Made by a program: the position numbers and the translations under genes. Shown piece by piece: positions 1 to 8,430 of a stretch of 46,133 bases of DNA. Every line of letters starts with the position of its first letter. Position 1 is the first letter of the stretch. The notes under the pieces are model-generated. The model saw only the letters and a program-made list of their open reading frames with translations, did no database searches and was not told the origin of the DNA. Source of the DNA: Bacillus thermozeamaize (GTDB lineage: Bacteria; Bacillota; Bacilli; ZCTH02-B2); NCBI GenBank assembly GCA_002159075.1, contig LZRT01000130.1:1-46133 (forward strand), given 5' to 3'.

Positions 1-147
1 TTGGTCCGCTTCAACAATGACTTTTTCCATGATAAGAGCGCCCAGCGCTTTCACCATCCGAAAGATCTCTTGCTCCAATTGGATGAAATTGATCTTGCCC
101 TCAACGATTTGTTGCGCTAGACTGGAAATGTAATTGAATAATTCCAT
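1..147 (-). CDS. Transposase N-terminus, ISLre2/UPF0236-like (runs off the edge)
   Basis: The first 49 codons of a minus-strand gene are present; the rest lies beyond the window. The ATG at 147 has an AAAGGAGG ribosome binding site. The peptide begins MELFNYISSLAQQIVEG and continues with an acidic/hydrophobic helix containing LEQEIFRMVKALG and an EAD near the edge. This resembles the start of ISLre2-family (UPF0236) transposases, which open with a similar helical segment. The catalytic DDE part is not visible, so the assignment rests on resemblance of the N-terminus only. An inverted repeat covers the translation start (see 148-193), as in several insertion-sequence transposases. It could instead be an unrelated small helical protein. 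Confidence 0.45.
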   Translation of the reverse strand, partial: MELFNYISSLAQQIVEGKINFIQLEQEIFRMVKALGALIMEKVIVEADQ

Positions 148-193
148 CGAAAAGAGACCTCCTTTGCTGAAGGGTGTGACAGGTCTCTTTTCG
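148..193 (-). promoter_or_regulatory. RNA hairpin over the transposase ribosome binding site
   Basis: A perfect 13-bp inverted repeat (148-160 and 181-193, arm CGAAAAGAGACCT) flanks a 20-nt loop. On the minus-strand mRNA the 3' arm abuts the ATG and includes the last bases of the AAAGGAGG ribosome binding site. The structure is seen directly. A role in limiting transposase translation is inferred from known insertion-sequence leaders. It could also be part of the element's terminal structure. Confidence 0.5.
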
Positions 194-312
194 CTTTTTA
201 TAAGCGATTTTCCTGCCTGCTAGCCAATGATTATTTTACTCTAACCGATCACAATTCTTATCTTCTGAAAAGCGATCGTTTTCATTGCGGTTTTGAAAAG
301 TGGCCGGCTTGC

Positions 313-2148
313 TTATTCCACCGTCAGGCTCTTCGCCAGGTTCCGCGGGCGGTCAACGTCGTATCCGCGTACAGAACCAGCATAATAAGCCAGCAATTGC
401 AACGGAATCGCCGCAAGAACCGGCATCAAAAAACGATGCGCCTTCGGAATATACAACACCCCGTCCACCACGTCACCCACATCATCGTCACCAACGGTGG
501 TAATGCCGACGACAAATGCGTCGCGCGCCTTGATTTCCTTGATGTTGCTAATCGTCTTGTCCTTCACCGCTTCCTGTGTCACGAGGGCGATGACGGGAAC
601 GCCTGGAGTGATCAGCGCCATCGTCCCGTGCTTCATCTCCCCTGCCGCATAGGCGTCGGCGTGAAGGTAAGCCACTTCCTGCAGTTTGAGCGCCCCCTCC
701 AGCGCCAACACGTAATCCAGCCCGCGTCCGATCAAAAAGAGATGCTTTTGATCATCGGTCACTTGCGCGAATTCATCAATCGCATCATGGGTCATGACGA
801 GCGTCTTCTCCACATCCTCCGGCAACCGGCGCAAAGCTGTCAAAAGATCCGCAATCATTGCCATGCCCGGACCTTTCCGCTTTTCTGTCAACCAGATCGC
901 CAGCAAGATGAGTGCCGTGATTTGCGTTGTGTAAGCTTTGGTTGCAGCCACCGCCAGTTCGGGTCCCGCTTCCGTGTAAATCGTACAATCCGCTTTGCGC
1001 GAAACGTTGCTCTGCCTCTTGTTGGTAATCGCGATGACGGGACACCCGTTTGCCTTTGCTTCCTTTAACGCCGACAAGGTGTCTGCCGATTCTCCCGATT
1101 GACTCAAGACGATCACAAGATGACGGTCGTCCAGCGGACCGTGGCCGTACCGAAACTCGGAAGAAATGGATGCTTCCGCGGGGATCCCGACCATTTGTTC
1201 AATGATTTTCTTCCCGATCATCCCGGAATGATAGGAAGTGCCGCTGCCGACAATTTCAATCTTGTACATATGGTTTAACTTTTCCTCATCGAAAAACGCA
1301 TCCAACTCCGGCATGCGGACGCCATTTTCCGTCAGGCGCCCCGCGAGTGTCTTTTCGATCGCCTTGGGCTGTTCAAATATCTCTTTCAACATATAATGAG
1401 GGTAATCTTGCAAGAATACATCCTCTTCATTCCATTCCACACGCGTACGTTGTGGTTGAACCGTTTCCCCTTCCAACGTCTCCACCCTGATTTTTCCTGG
1501 CGTCAAAATGACAATCTCCCCGTTTTTAATCGGGTGGATCTCACGGGTGTAGGGAACGAGCGCCGGAATGTCAGAAGCAAGAAATGCTTCGCCTTTGCCA
1601 AATCCCAAGACGAGCGGATTGTCCTGGGACACCGCGATGATCGTGTCCGGCTGCTCCCGGGACATGATGGCCAGGGCAAACGATCCCTTTAACATCGGCA
1701 ACACTTTGCGCACGGTCTCTGCAAAATCGCCGGTGTCGTAATGGGATAAAAGATGGGGGATCACCTCTGTATCCGTTTCCGTTTGAAATGTGTGCCCTGC
1801 GGCCATCAGTTGCTTCCGCAGCTGTGGATAATTTTCAATGATCCCATTGTGCACCACAAAAAATCGTCCCTTTTCGTCGCTTAACGGATGGGAATTGACA
1901 GCGGTCGGCTTGCCGTGGGTCGCCCAACGTGTATGTCCGATCCCGAGGCATCCGTCCGTGATCGGTTCCAGCATCAGCAAAGCTTGCAGATCCTCAATCC
2001 GGCCTTTTTCCTTGCGCACTTCGATGGTCCGCAAATTTGAAATCGCTACCCCGGCAGAATCATAACCGCGGTAATCGAGACGCATCAGACAATCCAAAAG
2101 GATAGGCAACGCATTGCGCTTGCCGATATAACCTACAATACCGCTCAT
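313..2148 (-). CDS. glmS: Glutamine-fructose-6-phosphate aminotransferase (isomerizing)
   Basis: Makes glucosamine-6-phosphate from fructose-6-phosphate and glutamine, the first step to UDP-GlcNAc for the cell wall; cytosolic. An N-terminal class II glutaminase domain (RGYDSAG and HTRWATHG motifs) is followed by two SIS sugar-isomerase domains, ending in the typical PRNLAKSLTVE. Total length is about 611 residues, normal for the family. The start is odd. The ATG at 2148 has GAGGTG at good spacing but gives MSGIVGYIG, with Ser where the catalytic Cys1 should be. A GTG at 2157 gives MCGMSGIVGY, placing a Cys after the initiator but adding three residues, and its ribosome binding site is almost on the start codon. 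Family identity is certain; the N-terminus needs resequencing. Confidence 0.95.
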   Translation of the reverse strand: MSGIVGYIGKRNALPILLDCLMRLDYRGYDSAGVAISNLRTIEVRKEKGRIEDLQALLMLEPITDGCLGIGHTRWATHGKPTAVNSHPLSDEKGRFFVVHNGIIENYPQLRKQLMAAGHTFQTETDTEVIPHLLSHYDTGDFAETVRKVLPMLKGSFALAIMSREQPDTIIAVSQDNPLVLGFGKGEAFLASDIPALVPYTREIHPIKNGEIVILTPGKIRVETLEGETVQPQRTRVEWNEEDVFLQDYPHYMLKEIFEQPKAIEKTLAGRLTENGVRMPELDAFFDEEKLNHMYKIEIVGSGTSYHSGMIGKKIIEQMVGIPAEASISSEFRYGHGPLDDRHLVIVLSQSGESADTLSALKEAKANGCPVIAITNKRQSNVSRKADCTIYTEAGPELAVAATKAYTTQITALILLAIWLTEKRKGPGMAMIADLLTALRRLPEDVEKTLVMTHDAIDEFAQVTDDQKHLFLIGRGLDYVLALEGALKLQEVAYLHADAYAAGEMKHGTMALITPGVPVIALVTQEAVKDKTISNIKEIKARDAFVVGITTVGDDDVGDVVDGVLYIPKAHRFLMPVLAAIPLQLLAYYAGSVRGYDVDRPRNLAKSLTVE

Positions 2149-2171
2149 CCCACACACACCTCACTGTCGCG

Positions 2172-2242
2172 CATGACACCGGCCAATGGTTCATCCCGCA
2201 ACGCCGCTGCCGGTGTCATGTGGATGCCTTATCGGTGTCATG
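2172..2242 (-). promoter_or_regulatory. Alternative hairpins in the glmS leader
   Basis: In the minus-strand leader CATGACACCG occurs twice (2233-2242 and 2211-2220), followed by one complementary arm (2172-2183). The second copy extends to a perfect 12-bp stem with that arm (2209-2220 with 2172-2183). The first copy could pair with the same arm, so two exclusive hairpins are possible just upstream of the glmS ribosome binding site. The repeats are seen; the switch is inferred. Confidence 0.4.
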
Positions 2243-2260
2243 ATGGTACCTAAGTCGTCA

Positions 2261-2308
2261 TCCAAAACAAACAGAAAACCCCTGTGAGAAAGAACTATCC
2301 CACAGGGG
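2261..2308 (-). terminator. Rho-independent terminator/attenuator in the glmS leader
   Basis: Stem CCCCTGTG (2279-2286) and CACAGGGG (2301-2308) with a 14-nt loop. On the minus strand it is followed by TTTTCTGTTTGTTTT. It lies between a sigma-A-like promoter (2326-2354) and glmS and begins about 10-15 nt after the expected transcript start, so it would act as an attenuator rather than as the end of an upstream gene. Confidence 0.6.
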
Positions 2309-2325
2309 CACCGTTGCCTAGAAAT

Positions 2326-2354
2326 ATACTACGTTACAGTGCCAAGCGTGTCAA
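2326..2354 (-). promoter_or_regulatory. Sigma-A-type promoter upstream of glmS
   Basis: On the minus strand TTGACA (2349-2354), a 17-bp spacer and TAGTAT (2326-2331). The -35 is perfect and the -10 matches 4 of 6. Orientation and position fit glmS. Confidence 0.5.
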
Positions 2355-2418
2355 TAGCGCCCGATCGCTCGATCGCCTTACCGAAAAGGATACGGAATCA
2401 CCAAGGCTATGGATTCAC

Positions 2419-2580
2419 TCACGTCAAAAATCTTGCCGGGGGGATGCAAAGCCCCATCTCCTGCAAGACACGCAGCAACATGACCTGCATATGCAGCGGC
2501 AAAGCGCCGATTTCATCCGGGAAAATGGTGCCGCCATCCGCCAATCGTAATAGATTTGAACAACTTTGAACAAGGATGTC
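2419..2580 (-). pseudogene. Remnant of a sigma-54-dependent activator (NtrC-type AAA+ domain)
   Basis: An open stretch of 53 codons ending in TGA reads [20 protein letters not shown] and then [11 protein letters not shown]. This is the conserved Walker B segment of NtrC-type sigma-54 activators, whose usual form is GGTLFLDEIGELPL followed by KLLRVLQE. The Leu before the acidic pair is Pro here. An in-frame stop lies just upstream, the Walker A/GAFTGA part and the helix-turn-helix are missing, and there is no start codon with a ribosome binding site. It is a decayed fragment whose original target genes cannot be deduced. Confidence 0.6.
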
Positions 2581-2607
2581 ATGGAATCATCCGGCTCACC
2601 GGCATTA

Positions 2608-2616
2608 TGATATAAT
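2608..2616 (+). promoter_or_regulatory. Extended -10 promoter for the TPR/PP2C cassette
   Basis: TGATATAAT (TG, one base, TATAAT) ends 45 bp before the ATG at 2662. No good -35 is seen 17 bp upstream, which an extended -10 can tolerate. Confidence 0.45.
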
Positions 2617-2661
2617 CGATACAATCAATCTATAAAAATCGTTTCAACGCAGGAGGATCAG

Positions 2662-3726
2662 ATGGCTGTCTCCATTTCTGCAAGTGACATCGCGGAACTG
2701 GTGGATTTTTTAAAAAAATTGCCCGACACGACGGAACGGGCTTTTGAAGAAAGAATCGGGAAAAAAATCTCGCAGAGCGGACCAGGCATCAAAGAACAGC
2801 TCCAATATATTCTAAACCATGAAAACGATCCCGAGATCCGGTTTCGCGCCTTTTTCGGCTTGACTTTTTACCTGCGAAGACAAAACAACTTCAGCGAATT
2901 TAAACGAACGGTGGATCAGTACTTAGATGAATTTACCCATTTCAAGCTTCACTTACATATCCTGGCATTGTTGCACAAATCCATGGGGGATGAAAACTCC
3001 CTCAAACAGGCTATCGAGTATTCAAGACAAGCGATTGAAGCGCTCCCGGATCATATCGGCGTCCTGCACTGCTTTTGCGACTGCGTGGTGACGGCGCAAG
3101 AAGAGGGAATCGAAATCAACGAGCAGTATATTCGGGAAGCCAGCCGCTTCATCGACAAAATCCTGGCCAAATCACCCGATTACGCCAAGTTTTACTGCAC
3201 CAAAGGAAGAATCTGCGCCCAAAACGGCAATTTTTCAGACGCCAAAAAATACATCATGAAGGCCATTGATATGGAAAACGACCAAACCAACGATTACTCC
3301 ATCCGCATCAGCGATTATAAAAACTACCTGGCCCAGATCAAGTCGTTTGAATTGTTCAAAAAAGTGGAAGAGGGAATCAAGAAGACGGAAGAGACATTGA
3401 AAGCCGCACAGCATAAGATTGAGGACCAGGCGGAACAGACCACCCAAAAGCTGGAAGACCTCAAGACGCAAAACCTGCAAATTCTGGGCTTTTTCACAGC
3501 CCTGATCAGTTTTATCCTGACATCCATCAACATCCTCGGCAATCATTCGTTTGCCGAGGCGGCACAATTAATCCTGATCCTGAATGGTTCTATGATATTG
3601 GCATATGTAGCGTTCAGCATTCTCTTTATCCATATCGAAAAAATACTGAAGAAGTTGATCGTGGCCAGTATCTTCGGACTCGCCATGATTGCTGCCGGAT
3701 TGATCTCCCACATGACGCTCTCTTAG
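2662..3726 (+). CDS. TPR-like membrane protein, unknown function
   Basis: I do not recognise a named family. The 354-residue protein has three parts. Residues about 1-225 are helical and TPR-like, with repeated patterns such as EYSRQAIEALPDHIGVLH and AKKYIMKAIDMEND. Residues about 230-275 form a charged, Gln/Lys/Glu-rich segment likely to be a coiled coil. Residues about 275-352 hold three hydrophobic segments that look like membrane spans. The start has AGGAGG eight bases upstream. Ten bases after its stop a PP2C-type phosphatase begins, so the two are almost certainly co-transcribed. A membrane-anchored scaffold or sensor working with the phosphatase is a reasonable inference. There is no signal peptide at the N-terminus, so the TPR part should be cytosolic. 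Confidence 0.85.
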   Translation: MAVSISASDIAELVDFLKKLPDTTERAFEERIGKKISQSGPGIKEQLQYILNHENDPEIRFRAFFGLTFYLRRQNNFSEFKRTVDQYLDEFTHFKLHLHILALLHKSMGDENSLKQAIEYSRQAIEALPDHIGVLHCFCDCVVTAQEEGIEINEQYIREASRFIDKILAKSPDYAKFYCTKGRICAQNGNFSDAKKYIMKAIDMENDQTNDYSIRISDYKNYLAQIKSFELFKKVEEGIKKTEETLKAAQHKIEDQAEQTTQKLEDLKTQNLQILGFFTALISFILTSINILGNHSFAEAAQLILILNGSMILAYVAFSILFIHIEKILKKLIVASIFGLAMIAAGLISHMTLS

Positions 3727-3736
3727 GAGGAAAAGC

Positions 3737-4636
3737 ATGAAGATAGACATCGTGTATCTGAAAGGTGTCAATGAAGTCAATGAAGATGCCTACGTAGCGG
3801 ATGAACAAAAAGGCGTCTATGCGGTCATTGACGGCGCAACCGGCCTGGACGGCTTATCCGGGAAGCTGGCGGCAGAGACGATCCAAAACGCTTTGCAAAA
3901 GATGTGCGCAACTGACTCATTGCTCGAATCGGTTCTAAAGGGAAATCAAACGTTGGGCGCGCTTGCAGCCAACGAATACGGTGTTTCTTCCATCAGCGAA
4001 ATCCCAAAAGAGAAAAGAAGTTCTTGTGGCATGGCAGCCATCCGAATAAGGGACGGGAGGATGGATTATGTCCATGCCGGCGATTGCATGTTGTTCCTCC
4101 AATATGAAGACGGCACGATTCGCCATTTGACCCACGACCATCTTTTCCGCTTGGATGCCTGTTCGATTGCCGAATTGAAAAAACGCTGGGACAGCAAGCT
4201 GCAACCAGGGGAAAATCCTAATCATTGGGAACCCGAAAAAATGAGCAGCGCATTTAAAAAAATTCGCGAAGAGATTAAACCCGTTTTGAAAGAAAACCGG
4301 AACAAACTGAACACCCCGCAGGGCTACTGTGCGTTGGACGGCAGTGACGAGGTGCCGCGCCATATTGAATACGGATCTGTCAATCTGTTCCACGTAAAAA
4401 AGATCTTGCTTTTATCTGACGGGCTTCAACTGATCCACATTGAAGGAAGCGGGTTCAAGGTTTGGGATGAAACGGCACGGTTTGCGTTTCAACACGGACT
4501 CCGCCAGCTGGAAAAGACAGTGACAGCCATGGAACTGGACGATCCGGCCTGTTTTACCTACCCGCGGCTTAAGCCTGCGGACGATAAAACCGGCATCTTG
4601 ATTCATTTTCATGACGATGAAACAGCCCACAAATGA
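3737..4636 (+). CDS. PP2C-family protein phosphatase-like protein
   Basis: A 299-residue protein with PP2C (PPM) motifs in order: NEDAYV (about 15-20), AVIDGATG (29-36), a central SSCGMAAIRI strand, HAGDCMLFLQ (the usual GDSR-type motif), LTHDH, LLLSDGL, and a final DDKTGILI where most members have DDNTxxxx. The acidic metal-binding positions (D17, D32, the SDG aspartate and the final DD) are present, so it should be an active Mn/Mg-dependent Ser/Thr phosphatase. Long insertions around 140-200 are unusual. The ribosome binding site is TAGGAGG, overlapping the upstream stop. No kinase gene is in the window, so the substrate is unknown. It could act on proteins bound by the TPR partner. Confidence 0.8.
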   Translation: MKIDIVYLKGVNEVNEDAYVADEQKGVYAVIDGATGLDGLSGKLAAETIQNALQKMCATDSLLESVLKGNQTLGALAANEYGVSSISEIPKEKRSSCGMAAIRIRDGRMDYVHAGDCMLFLQYEDGTIRHLTHDHLFRLDACSIAELKKRWDSKLQPGENPNHWEPEKMSSAFKKIREEIKPVLKENRNKLNTPQGYCALDGSDEVPRHIEYGSVNLFHVKKILLLSDGLQLIHIEGSGFKVWDETARFAFQHGLRQLEKTVTAMELDDPACFTYPRLKPADDKTGILIHFHDDETAHK

Positions 4637-4687
4637 AAAACCTCGCCTCCGGCATTCTGGAGATCCAGAATCCCATCGGCGAGGTTT
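4630..4687 (-). terminator. Terminator between the PP2C gene and trxA
   Basis: Outer stem AAACCTCGCC (4638-4647) and GGCGAGGTTT (4678-4687), with an inner hairpin ATTCTGGA/TCCAGAAT (4654-4661, 4664-4671). On the minus strand the stem runs into TTTTTC, so it suits trxA best; it may also stop plus-strand transcripts. Confidence 0.65.
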
Positions 4688-4726
4688 CCTGACTGCCTGC
4701 CGCCACATGGCGGAAGGCGGCATGCT

Positions 4727-5023
4727 TCATGCCAGGACTTTTGCCAGTTTTTCCTTCGATTGCACCCCGACAAAACGCTCTTTCTCTTCCCCGTTCTCAA
4801 ACAGGATGAGCGTTGGAATGCTCATCACGCCGAAACGGCTGGCCAGTGTCGCTTCTTCATCCACGTTGACCTTGGCGATGGTGACCTCCTGCAGTTCATT
4901 CGACAATTCCTCCAGGATCGGCAACTGCATCCGGCAAGGTCCACACCATGGCGCCCAAAAATCGACCAATACCTTTCCCTCACGGATGGCATCGTCAAAG
5001 GTTTGCGTAGTTAACTCCTTCAT
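4727..5023 (-). CDS. trxA: Thioredoxin
   Basis: A small cytosolic dithiol-disulfide oxidoreductase that reduces ribonucleotide reductase, peroxiredoxins and methionine sulfoxide reductases. The 98-residue length is close to the family norm. The active site WCGPC is at 26-30, and the cis-proline segment SIPTLILF and C-terminal helix are present. Start ATG at 5023 with AAAGGAGGGG. It lies downstream of a peroxiredoxin remnant on the same strand, which suggests an older peroxidase-thioredoxin pair. A second thioredoxin elsewhere in the genome would be normal. Confidence 0.95.
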   Translation of the reverse strand: MKELTTQTFDDAIREGKVLVDFWAPWCGPCRMQLPILEELSNELQEVTIAKVNVDEEATLASRFGVMSIPTLILFENGEEKERFVGVQSKEKLAKVLA

Positions 5024-5045
5024 GAACAGCCCCTCCTTTTCTCCT

Positions 5046-5059
5046 TATTATCAATAATA
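5046..5059. promoter_or_regulatory. AT-rich palindrome upstream of trxA
   Basis: TATTATCAATAATA is a perfect 6-2-6 inverted repeat 23 bp before the trxA start. It has the look of a PerR/Fur-type operator but does not match the 7-1-7 consensus well. Regulation is only a possibility. Confidence 0.25.
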
Positions 5060-5070
5060 TCGATACCGAC

Positions 5071-5226
5071 TTATGCTTGCAATGCGGGTTCTCCCGGTTT
5101 CCAGTTGGCACCGCACAGATGGGTCGCCGGTTGCCGTGAAGATAGAAATGGTGCAGGAACTTCTGCCAAAAGCTCCTGCACTTGGGTATTGGCGTTGACA
5201 CCCTCATCATATTTGAATAACGAAAA
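5071..5226 (-). pseudogene. Remnant of a peroxiredoxin (AhpC/TSA family) C-terminus
   Basis: The last 50 or so codons before the TAA at 5071 include GVNANTQVQELLAEV and CGANWKPGEPALQA. These resemble the C-terminal region of 2-Cys peroxiredoxins, where a helix is followed by a (C)xxNWxPGD-type segment carrying the resolving cysteine. The thioredoxin fold with the peroxidatic Cys is absent. Upstream in frame lie the camS terminator and non-homologous sequence. It is read as a 3' remnant, not a gene. Confidence 0.45.
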
Positions 5227-5265
5227 ATAATCAAGATCATAAGGTTTTTTTATAAGCATCCCCGC

Positions 5266-5296
5266 AAAAGAAAAAAATATCCCGCTCACCGCGGGA
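5266..5296 (-). terminator. Terminator of the camS operon
   Basis: Stem CCCGC (5281-5285) and GCGGG (5291-5295), flanked by A/T runs. On the minus strand it is followed by ATATTTTTTT. It lies 35 bp beyond the camS stop. Confidence 0.7.
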
Positions 5297-5330
5297 AAAA
5301 ATCCTTCCGGATCACTGCTGGTAAACCGGA

Positions 5331-6389
5331 TCACTGCCGGTAAAGATGGAAAAACTCGGTGCCGTCGGCCTGGCGCACATAAATGGCCTGAGGCTGGTTC
5401 AACGAACGGATGTACAGGTTCACCTGCGTTTGATTGGGGATCACATCAGGAAGCTTGGCAATCACAAACTGCGCCAACTGGGTAATTTGTTCCTGGGAAT
5501 CGTACTCGGCATTGATCTCCACTGTCAACTCAACCAGCTGCTGTTTTTGGAAGCGGGCCATTCCAGACACGCTCGCAAAACGCGGGAAATAGTCCTCGAT
5601 TTGTTCTTGCAGCTGCTTAAACGAAGTATTGATGGCTGTCTGGTGATCCCCTGAACCGCCCCGCGGATGTGGGAGCAACATCCATTCCTCCGCCACCTCA
5701 TTCCACTGGGTGACCTTTTGGCTCCCTTCTTTGGCAACACTTTCCATCAGCATGCCGCCAGGTACAAAAGCTTCGTCAGGATCATGGAGCACGATCAAGA
5801 CGACAATCGGCGCATTGGCTTTCTGGCGAAGACGGCCGACCAAATCGTCAGCTACGGTTTGACTCATTTGCCGGATTTGATTTTCGGAAAAACGAACCGG
5901 CGACTGGGGAGCCCCTTTGACCACCGGCGTGTAACCGCTCGTCACGGCAACGCCAAGCACCATCCCCCCCAACTCTCCCTGTTCGGTCAAATAATCATGC
6001 TCCAGAAAGCCGAGCACAAACGGATGTCCCAGCATCCTTTCCCATTCCTTCAGCCAGGATGAGCCCTCCTCCCGGCTGATGAGCTGCCCCTCCTGAAAAA
6101 GGTACTTATCCGGCGGGAAATGGGCGGTGGCTCTCGTCATCATCGTCCGCTCAAGCTGGGATTTTTGCAAATCATTCAATTTGGATAACCCGGCAAAGGC
6201 GACCGGGGTGTAGGGCAACACGCCGCGATAGGCAATTTCATTGACATTGGCAGCCGGTGAAATGATCCGGGGAGTAGCTTCAGGCTCTTCTGCCTCATTC
6301 GGCAAGAGGTTGACCTGGCACCCTGTCAAAAGCGATAAGCACCAGAAAAAAACGGCGAACGGAATAAGGCGTCTGCGCAAGCTATTCAT
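5331..6389 (-). CDS. camS: CamS-family lipoprotein (YerH-like)
   Basis: A 352-residue lipoprotein of the CamS family, named for the sex-pheromone peptide released from its signal peptide in enterococci/staphylococci; its cellular role in Bacillus (YerH) is not defined. The start used is the ATG at 6389 (MNSLRRRLIPFAVFF), which puts the lipobox LLTGC at residues 21-24 and has GAAGGAAG upstream. A longer reading frame begins at 6434 inside ligA and would bury the signal peptide. It lies 16 bp after the ligA stop and has the same position as in Bacillus, at the end of the pcrB-pcrA-ligA run. It should be anchored on the outer face of the membrane through diacylglycerol-Cys24. Confidence 0.88.
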   Translation of the reverse strand: MNSLRRRLIPFAVFFWCLSLLTGCQVNLLPNEAEEPEATPRIISPAANVNEIAYRGVLPYTPVAFAGLSKLNDLQKSQLERTMMTRATAHFPPDKYLFQEGQLISREEGSSWLKEWERMLGHPFVLGFLEHDYLTEQGELGGMVLGVAVTSGYTPVVKGAPQSPVRFSENQIRQMSQTVADDLVGRLRQKANAPIVVLIVLHDPDEAFVPGGMLMESVAKEGSQKVTQWNEVAEEWMLLPHPRGGSGDHQTAINTSFKQLQEQIEDYFPRFASVSGMARFQKQQLVELTVEINAEYDSQEQITQLAQFVIAKLPDVIPNQTQVNLYIRSLNQPQAIYVRQADGTEFFHLYRQ

Positions 6390-6405
6390 CGCTCTTCTTC
6401 CTTCA

Positions 6406-8430
<2,025 letters not shown>

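Noticed and set aside
2158-2340. glmS ribozyme
   Set aside because: Expected upstream of glmS in Firmicutes, but no conserved core was seen in the leader; only simple hairpins are present.
2424-2624. A 66-codon minus-strand reading frame starting at an ATG
   Set aside because: It is the wrong frame of the sigma-54 activator relic and its own peptide resembles nothing.
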